DNA of 64,000 bases, taken from Manis javanica (lineage: Eukaryota; Chordata; Mammalia; Pholidota; Manidae). The position numbers were made by a program, and so were the translations under genes. The notes beneath the pieces were generated by a model that saw only the letters and a program-made list of their open reading frames with translations, did not search any database and was not told the DNA's origin. This document shows positions 56,040 through 64,000 of this stretch, one piece after another. The DNA is taken from the NCBI RefSeq assembly GCF_040802235.1, contig NC_133166.1, positions 116,326,991 to 116,390,990 of the forward strand. Direction: 5' to 3'. Within the stretch, counting starts at the first letter, position 1; each line of letters begins with the position of its first letter.

Positions 56040-56480
56040 CCATGAACCTTTAAAAAAAAGTCCTTTTAACAAAACACAAACTCCTTAACTGGGCACTTAC
56101 CTAATTACTATCTGCAGTCATCTTCCTGTTTATTCACTTCTCATGTGTTCCTCCCAGTGGGCACCGCCTTAAGAGCAGGGACGTTGTCACCCTGTCCATC
56201 CCCCAGGCCCCCCAGCCCTGCCCCAGCACCTACCGTGGAAGCATGTAGCTCACATCTGTTGGATGAATAAATGCCTTACAAGGCTCTGCACCATCTGCCC
56301 TCACTCACCTCTCCAGCCACATCCCTGGTCCTGCCCATCAGTTACTGCTCCCCAGCTAGACCAGCGTCTTACCTTCTTCTGTCACCCCTGCCTACTCCCA
56401 CCCCCAACCCCCTTGCCTGAGGGCCTTCATACACGCCAGCCCCTCCCAATAGGACAAGGTGTCCTTCCTTCTGCAACAAT
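56040..56480 (+). repeat. L2 LINE fragments
   Basis: L2 3'-end phrases: acaaactccttaactgggca, ttaagagcagggacgttgtc, gttggatgaataaatgcc, then aaggctctgcaccatctgcc and gggccttcatacacgccag from a second copy or rearranged part. Confidence 0.65.
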
Positions 56481-56769
56481 TCTATTCTCTACCCCCAGTT
56501 ATGCTTAACCATGTGGCTTGCTTCCACCAATGGAATTTGGGCACAAAAGGCTTATGCCACACCTGAGCAGAACCTTTAAGGGCTCCAAGGGTGCTCTGCC
56601 CTTGCCATGCCCTGGGCCTGGTGCCTCAGGTAGGAGCAGCCTCTGTAGTCTGGGGTCTGGAATAAAGAAGACCTGGAGCAAAGCCAAGCTGTATGGGGCA
56701 TATAATACACACAGGAAATAAATGTTTGTTTTTGAAAGCCACTGAGATTTTGGAGTTGTTTTTGTATTG

Positions 56770-57180
56770 GATCTCTATTTATGACTGCAACAAATTACCA
56801 CAAACTTAGTGGCTTAGTACAATACAAATCTATTATCTTATGGTTCTGGAGGTAAGAAGCCAAAATGGGTCTCACTCTGCCAAAATCACACTTTCAGCGA
56901 GGTATCACTCCTTGTGGGGCGCACCTGCATTCCTTGGCTGGTGGCCACCTTTCTCCATCTTCAAAGACAACAGCAGAGCATCTTCAAATCTATGACTCTC
57001 ACCACTCTTCTACTTTTAAGGACCCTCCTCATTACACTGGGCCCATGTGAACAATCCAGGATCATCTCTTCATCTCAGCACCCTTAATCACATCTGCGAA
57101 GCCCATTTTACTATATGAGACATGTTCACAGGTTCAGGATTGGGATGTGGACACCTTTGAGACTTTATCACAGCATAATT
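56770..57180. repeat. Ancient interspersed repeat, family not named
   Basis: caacaaattaccacaaactt, atggttctggaggtaagaag, gcattccttggctggtggcc and caggattgggatgtggacac are phrases of a common mammalian medium-reiteration element. I cannot assign the family with confidence. Confidence 0.5.
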
Positions 57181-57269
57181 TATATGCCAATTAATAGACT
57201 ATTTACAAAATAGTATAAATTAGCACTGCATGCTCTTTATAAAAGATATACATAAATCAAGGATATAGA

Positions 57270-60078
57270 ACAGAAAATCTAAACAGACCAATTACCAGCA
57301 ACAAAATTGAATATGTAATTAAAAAAACTACCCAAGAACAAAACCCCTGGACATGGATTCACCACCGAATTTTATCAGACATTTAGAGAAGACATAATAC
57401 CCATTCTCCTTAAAGTTTTCCAAAAATAGAAGAGGAGGGAATACTTCCAAACTCATTCTATGAAGCCAACATCACTCTAATACCAAAACCAGGCAGACAC
57501 CACACAAAAAAAAACTACAGACCAATATCCCTGATGAACATAGATGTAAAAATACTCAACAAAATATTAGCAAATCAAATTCAAAAATACATCAAGAGGA
57601 TTATACACCATGATCAAGTGGGATTCATCCCAGGGATGCAAGGTTGGTACAGCATTCAAAAATCCATCAACATCCACCACATCAACAAAAAGAAGGACAA
57701 ACACCACATGATCATCTCCATAGATGCTGAAAAAGCATTAAACAAAATTCAACATCCATTCATGATAAAAACTCTCAACAAAATGGGTATAGAGGACAAG
57801 TACCTCAACATAATAAAGGCCATATATGATAAACCCACAGCCAACATCATACTGAACAGCGAGAAGCTGAAAGCTGTACTGCTAAGATCGGGAACAAGAC
57901 AAGGATTCCCACTCTTCCTGCTTTGACTCAACATGGTTCTGGAGGTCGTCCACAGCAATAAGACAACACAAAGAAATACAAGGCATCCAGATAGGTAAGG
58001 AAGAAGCCAAACTGTCACTGTTTGCAGATGACATGATATTGTACATAAAAAACCCTAAAGACTCCACTCCAAAACTACTAGAACCAATATCTGAATTCAG
58101 CAAAGTTGCAGGATACAAAATTAATACACAGAAATCTGTTGCATTCCTATGCACTAATGATGAACTAGCAGAAAGAGAAATCAGGAAAACAATTCCAATC
58201 ACAATTACATCAAAAAGAATAAATGCCTAGGAATAAACCTAACCAAGGAAGTGAAAGACCTATACCCTGAAAACTACGGGACACTCTTCAGAGAAATTAA
58301 AGAGGACACTAATAAATGAAAATTCATCCCATCCTCTTGGCTAGGAAGAATTAATATTGTCAAAATGGCCATCCTGCCTAAAGCAATCTACAGATTCAAT
58401 GCAATCCCTATCAAAATACTGACAGCATTCTTCAATGAACTACAGCAAATAGGTCTAAAATTCATGTGGAATGACAAAAGACCCCAAATAGCCAAAGCAA
58501 TCCTGAGAAGGAAGAATAAAGCAGGAGGAATTACGCTCCATGACTTTAAGCTCTACTACAAAGCCACAGTAATCAAGACAATTTGGTACTGGCAGAAGAG
58601 ACCCATAGACCAGTGGAACAAAATAGAGAGTCCAGCTATTAACCCAAGCATATATGGTCAATTAATATATGAAAAAGGAGCCATGGATATACAATGGGGG
58701 AAATGACAGCCTCTTCAACAGCTGGTGTTGGCAAAACTGGACAGATACATGTAAGAGAATGAAACTGGATTATTGTCTAGTCTCATACACAAAAGTAAAC
58801 TCAAAATGGATCAAAGACCTGAATGTAAGTCATGAAACCATAAAACTCTTAGAAAAAAATATAGGCAAAAATCTCTTGGACATAAACATGAGCAACTTCT
58901 TCATGAACATATCTTTCTGGGCAAGGGAAACAAAAGCCAAAATGAACAAGTGGGACTATATCAAACTAAAAAACTTTTGTACAGCAAAGGACACCATCAG
59001 TAGAACAAAAAGGCATCCTACAGTATGGGAGAATATATTTGTAAATGACATATCTCATAAGGGGTTGACATCCAAATTATATAAAGAGCTCATGCACCTC
59101 AACAAACAAAATGCAAATAAGCCAATTTAAAAAATGGGCAGAGTAGTTGAACAGAGACTTCTCCAAAGAAGAAATTCAGCTGGCCAACAGGCACATGAAA
59201 AGATGCTCCACATCACTAATATCAGAGAAATGCAAATTAAAACCACAATGAGATATCACCTCATACCAGTTAGGATCGCCACCATCCAAAAGACAAACAA
59301 CAACAAATGTTGGCGAGGATGTGGAGAAAGGGGAACCCTTCTACACTGCTGGTGGGGATGTAACCATTGTGGAAAGCAGTATGGAGGTTCCTCAAAAAAC
59401 TCAAAATAGAAATACCATTTGACCCAGGAATTCCACTCCTAGAAATTTACCCTAAGAATACAGCAGCCCAGTTTGAAAAAAACAGATGCACCCCTATGCT
59501 TATCGCAGCACTATTTACAATAGCCAAGAAGTGGAAGCAACCTAAGTGTCCATCAGTAGATGAATGGATAAAGGAGATGTGGTACATATACACAATGGAA
59601 TATTATTCAGCCCTAAGAAGAAAACAAATCGTACCATTTGCAACAACACGGATGGAGGTAGAGGGTATTATGCTCAGTGAAAGAAGCCAGGTGGAGAAAG
59701 ACAAGTACCAAATGATTTCACTCATCTGTGGAGTATAAGAACAAAGCAAAAACTGAAGGAACAAAACAGCAGCAGACTCACAGAATCCCCCAAGAATGGA
59801 CTAACAGTTACCAAAGGGAAAGGGACTGGGGAGGATGGGTGAGAAGGGAGGGATAAGGGGGGAAATGGGGCATTACCATCATCACACATAATCTAGCGGG
59901 AGAGAGACACAGGAAAGGCAGTATATACAGAGAAGACATGTAATGACTATAGCATCTTACTACGCTGATGGACAGTGACTGTAATGGGCTATGTGGGGGG
60001 GGGACTTGATGATGGAGGGAGTCTAGTAACCATAATGTTGCTCATGTAATTGTATATTAATGATACCCCCCCAAAAAA
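57270..60078 (+). mobile_element. Young 5'-truncated L1, 2.8 kb, with 12-bp target-site duplication
   Basis: Longest recent L1 in the window, from mid-ORF2 to the 3' end. caaggatataga flanks it at 57258-57269 and 60079-60090. Contains the RT domain, ORF2 C-terminus and G-rich 3' UTR. The host sequence after 60090 is an older L1 in the same orientation. Its 3' UTR is close to the copies at 31104, 44646 and 51265. Confidence 0.93.
57534..59738 (+). pseudogene. L1 ORF2 (reverse transcriptase part), broken
   Basis: Open pieces at 57534-57926, 58033-58230, 58365-58706, 58669-59130, 59134-59409 and 59367-59738 cover RT fingers to the C-terminal Cys-rich region. The FADD catalytic motif is readable near 58020-58032. 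A TGA at about 57923 and several frame changes break it, and the endonuclease domain and ORF1 are absent. It cannot move on its own. Confidence 0.88.
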
Positions 60079-60090
60079 CAAGGATATAGA

Positions 60091-60840
60091 TAGTTTGGAA
60101 GTACAAGGATAGATAGAAACAAAACCAGGCAAAAACTAAAAGAAAGCTTAAATAGCTATGTTCATATCAGAAAAAAAAATACATTTCAGGTTAACAGCAT
60201 TACTAGAGAGAAAGAGGGTGCTTATGCACGATTTTTAAAATATATAAAAATTTTAAATTTATTTACTTTTAAAATCAATAAGCAATAAAGATGTAAATAT
60301 ATACATTTGTCAGATATGTGAGTATATACATACATATATAAATGGTTAGAACCACAAGGAAAACAAATCACAATCGTGGATGCAGTAGCGCATTTAGGCA
60401 AGGATGTCAAAGATATGAAGAATATGGTTTGCAAATTTGGCCTAGTGGACAAATATGGAGCACTGCATATTTGCAGAATATGCAGAAAAGCATATACAGA
60501 ACATTTTCAAATAAACTGATCAAATTCTAGATCATAAGGCAACCCAATTAATGTCAAAAAATTAAAATCATTCAGTCTGTTTTTTTTAACCACAATGCAA
60601 TTCAGTGAAACACTGCCAACAAACATAAGTAGACAAACATCGTACCTAATTTGAAATTAAGAAACGTTTTATGAAATTTCTGGGTCAAAGAGAAAAAAAA
60701 TACAACAGAAAGTAGAAAATAAATCATAGATTCGCATTGTTTTGTATTTCGATCGTAAAGAAAATATCGTATGTCAAAACTGGGGACACAATTAACAACC
60801 CTTAAGCATTTATGACTTCAACTGCAAATATTAAAAAATA
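60091..60840 (+). mobile_element. Old L1 ORF2 fragment
   Basis: acagcattactagagagaaa, agaacattttcaaataaact and aaccacaatgcaattcagtg follow old L1 ORF2 order. It is the host of the 57270-60078 insertion. Confidence 0.65.
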
Positions 60841-60901
60841 AGAAAGGGTGGAAGTTAACGAGCTAACCTCCGCCTTATGAAGTTGCAAAAAAGCGGAGGA
60901 C

Positions 60902-61424
60902 TTCCGGGTAGCTGAGAGCCGCTGCAGCCGCCTGGGTCCCCGTCTCCTAGTGTTTCCTCCCAAAACAAAGAGCAACAAGAATGGGAAATAAAACTGCAGA
61001 AACCACATCCTCAGCTTAACCTGAAAGTAGAGAATGTCCAAGCTTCACAATAACTGTAAATAGAAAACACACCAAATCGCAGAGCGGACCTAAACGCTCG
61101 CCACGGGGCTTCGTGAAAGAAAGACGCAGGAGGGAAGCGGGCGTTGGCCACCGCGCCCAGGGTTGATCTGGAACCTCCACCAGAAAGACGAAGTCCTCCC
61201 GCGATCCGAAAATACTAGGAAAATGTCCTGGGAGATCAGAGCGTATAGACAGGATAGGGACTTAGTATATGGGATTTGAAGAGTCAGTCTTTAAAATGCA
61301 TAGCGTCTGGGAGGAAAGAAAATGACCAAAATGCGCAAGATGTGTCCCCAGGCAACTGAGTGATGAAGGGTGAAAAATACAAAAGGGAAAAATTTAGGGT
61401 CTTACATGACAAAAAAAAAAAAAC
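60902..61424 (+). mobile_element. GC-rich block with A tail, possible retro-insertion
   Basis: Starts GC- and CpG-rich (gagagccgctgcagccgcct) and ends in a 13-A run at 61411-61423. The octamer cggaggac lies at 60894-60901 and 61425-61432, a possible short target-site duplication. It could be an L1 5' UTR or a retrocopied RNA; no coding frame was recognised. Confidence 0.35.
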
Positions 61425-61619
61425 CGGAGGACACACACCCCTCCCCCCGCCAAACATACAAATCCACTGAACTTCCTGGACTTTGCTATATTGACATAGT
61501 GTGCTATTGAGCAGGGAACCTATAGATCACCCCACTACAGCAACGGCACAAGAGGATTAACGCATCCATAGGGAACTGTTATCAGAAACCAAAACAGTCA
61601 GAAAATAGAATCCAACACA

Positions 61620-62110
61620 CATCAGCTGAGGATAATTCCCCCTAGAAGAAATATCAATGAATCCAAAGAAACAAAACATTCACAGAAAGTTAATCATACA
61701 TTTAGTCACCAAGAAATCACCAGTAAATTCAATAAAGAAGAAATATTATAAACAATATTCTGAGCATAATGTAATGAGTAATCATTAACAAAGACAAGAA
61801 CAAAAGTAATTAAGTGAAAACCAATTGGAATACATAATTTCTTAAAAATAGGACAATGAAAATACTATCAGACTATGAGAAATATTTAAAGCAATGGTCA
61901 GAGGAAAGTTCTAAACATTTTTATCTTTATAAACAGAAGAATGACATGAATTTCCCAAAAAAGAAAAAACTAGAAAAAGAACAACAAAGTTAACCAAAAG
62001 AAAGCACAAAGATGGAAAGAACAAAAATAAAAGCAGAGATTAATTAAATTGAGATTAGAAATTAGACCTGGATTTTAGGGAAAACTAACTAACTACTAGC
62101 TCACTTGTTC
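61620..62110 (+). mobile_element. Old L1 ORF2 fragment
   Basis: tttaaagcaatggtcagagg, gaaaaaactagaaaaagaac and ataaaagcagagattaatta match the old L1 ORF2 order, apparently continuing the fragment before 60840. Confidence 0.55.
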
Positions 62111-62179
62111 AAGAAAAAAGGTGGATAAAATATATATAACAAATAAGAAATGATGAGAAGGAAAATAACCCCTGACACA

Positions 62180-63748
62180 AGAAATTTCTTTAAGTCTTAG
62201 GAGACTGATTTCTGGAACAGGAGACTAAGGTGCTCAGTAGACCGTCTCCCCAGTAAAACCACTATTTAACTGGACATTTAAAAAACCCAATTATTTAAAA
62301 TCTGGACATTACCTTAAGGGTATATTGAACAGATGAACAGATGCAGAAGCATTCATTGAAGCATTCTTGGAAGCAAGAGATTTCCAGCCAAGAAAACGGG
62401 GGCTCCCCCTCCCACTCCAATCCCCATTCCCCCACAGAGAGCTAAGGTTGCAATGCAGACTGGCAGGCTGTCAGTGTCTGTCATGGAAGCCCTGCTCCGG
62501 GAAGATGCAGCAAATGAGCACCCCCCAATCACACACACACCGCACAACCCCTACTTGAAGGGAAGAAGCTCAGTAACAGGCAGGACAGGCCTAAAACACT
62601 CGATCCCTATGGCTCATGCCCCGACTCTCTCCTTGCCAAGAGGGAACAGCCGAGAAGACCAAGGACTACTATTTACCACCCAAACCACTCTTACAGATAA
62701 TGGGATTCTTTCCCGGCCCCAGTTCCCATGGTGGGGGGTGGGGGAGCAGAGGTTCCGCCCATGTGGAAAGGCAGGCCGTGAGGATGAAGAGTCCCACAGT
62801 CCCGCCTGAAGGAACTGATTTTATTTGGAACAATGCCTATTAGCATTATTGAACGCAGGGGAGATCTTGCTGGACAGCAATTATGGGGATACTCATAGCT
62901 CCTTGATCCTGGTAGCAAGAATTGGGGCAACCAGAAATTTAATATAAAGAATCAAGGGAAGAGACAGGCAAGAAGAGGCCTTCTGGGACCACGGTCTACC
63001 CTGGGGACTGGGAAGGCTGTGCACCTGTACTAGGCTGCATGGGCTTGGAGGCAATCAGGGCAGGATATGGGGCAGATCTGAAGACATTCTCCAAGCCACG
63101 AAACAGACCCATCAATACAGGGCAGAAGCCTCACCATATTTCAAATTGTGTAGCTTTTAAACCTAGCAACCATTGTTCTGACAAGGCAGGTTAATAGTGT
63201 ATAAACACAACTTATTAAACAGAATACTCCGTAGATGTTTCTCCCAATGTCTCTGGCAGTCTTTGTCATTGTTCATTCCAGGGATAAAGGGTAACTAGGC
63301 TAGCAGTTCTAATGTAAAATTCTTTAGGCATATCTTAATATAGTATTTAAGTAGATGACTAATTTCTATATAATCATTGCACTGAACTGTCTTTGTTTTT
63401 TTTTACGGTGTTTGAATAAGCTCAGGTAATTCAAGACACTAGCCACTTGTGCATCAGAGTGCTTGAATTTAGTAGCTCACAGCATTACTTATGAAGGAAA
63501 ATATATATAAATATGAACTTCCTCACGTTGAATGTTATTGTACTGTATTTTTAATAAAACATTACAGATCTTGTTAGGCACATGAATGTATATAATCATG
63601 TTAAATGCAAATAAAAATAAAACTGTTTCATTTAAAAAAAAGAAGCAACAGAAGTGTGGGATTAATATATAAATCAAATGTGTAATTATATCGACTTGAT
63701 TATTTTTCCTGTAATTCATGATGCGTGATCAAGACCAAAACAGTTTCT
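62180..63748. other. Intergenic sequence, no gene recognised
   Basis: 62200-62540 has the composition of an old L1 5' region (ctccccctcccactccaatc). The rest is AT-rich, with no ORF, RNA gene or clear repeat. Confidence 0.4.
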
Positions 63749-64000
63749 GTGGCGTGACTGCCCTTGCATTGTTCCCCATGTAGGAACCTGTTCACCACGA
63801 AGGAACGTCACGCCCCAAGAGACTGGAGACAGCTGAGAATTAATGATTGTGTATTGGATTCCTACACAAAATTCAGTTGTTGCTAACTAACATTTATTGG
63901 CTCAATAAATACGAGGGGTGCCCTCTCAGCACCACTCTTGCCCTGTTAAGCCTCGAGTTCCCCGGCTGGTCCTTTCAGATCTTTGACATCTCATCGTGTC
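63749..64000 (+). mobile_element. Possible ERV LTR, cut by the window end
   Basis: Begins tgtggcgtgactgcccttgc. Has ggctcaataaatacgagggg near 63898 followed by cctcgagttccccggctgg, the layout of an LTR R-U5 region with a poly(A) signal. No internal viral sequence lies within the window and the family is unknown. Confidence 0.35.

Overview
The window is nuclear genomic DNA from a placental mammal. It shows long introns with GT-AG splice sites, a CpG-island promoter, MIR, L2 and MaLR relics, and several generations of LINE-1. Gene order matches the human 11q13.1 block SPDYC - CAPN1 - SLC22A20, seen here on the minus strand. One L1 3' tail (about 31760-31955) resembles tails common in laurasiatherian mammals, and I saw no Alu, rodent B1/B2, bovine or carnivore tRNA-SINE copies. 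A laurasiatherian with little SINE activity, possibly a pangolin, fits this; the species call is inference.

Layout from high to low coordinates, which is the direction of transcription. 50-64 kb is intergenic and mostly old L1, a MaLR-like LTR, L2, candidate ERV LTRs and one young 2.8-kb L1. SPDYC (50.1-47.4 kb) is a Speedy/RINGO activator of CDKs with a TATA-box promoter. A 5-kb repeat-rich gap follows. CAPN1 (about 41.5-17.0 kb) has a CpG-island promoter, one non-coding first exon and 21 coding exons. These join in frame into a 715-residue calpain-1 large subunit with Cys115, His272 and Asn296. Its intron 10 (12.5 kb) is a nest of L1 elements. After a 1.5-kb gap comes SLC22A20 (OAT6, 15.5-2.6 kb). 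Nine coding exons join in frame for 522 codons; the short last exon was not found. A 38-bp minisatellite lies at 218-1047, beyond the 3' end of SLC22A20.

The three genes share a strand but not an evident pathway: a cell-cycle regulator, a cytosolic calcium protease and an organic anion transporter. I found no prokaryote-like operon, CRISPR array, defence system or new multi-gene system. The most unusual items are the intact SLC22A20 (a pseudogene in humans), a composite L1 insertion that looks like a 3' transduction, several L1 insertions with readable target-site duplications, the C-rich minisatellite, an unassigned 160-codon ORF between L1 fragments, and a GC-AG intron in CAPN1.
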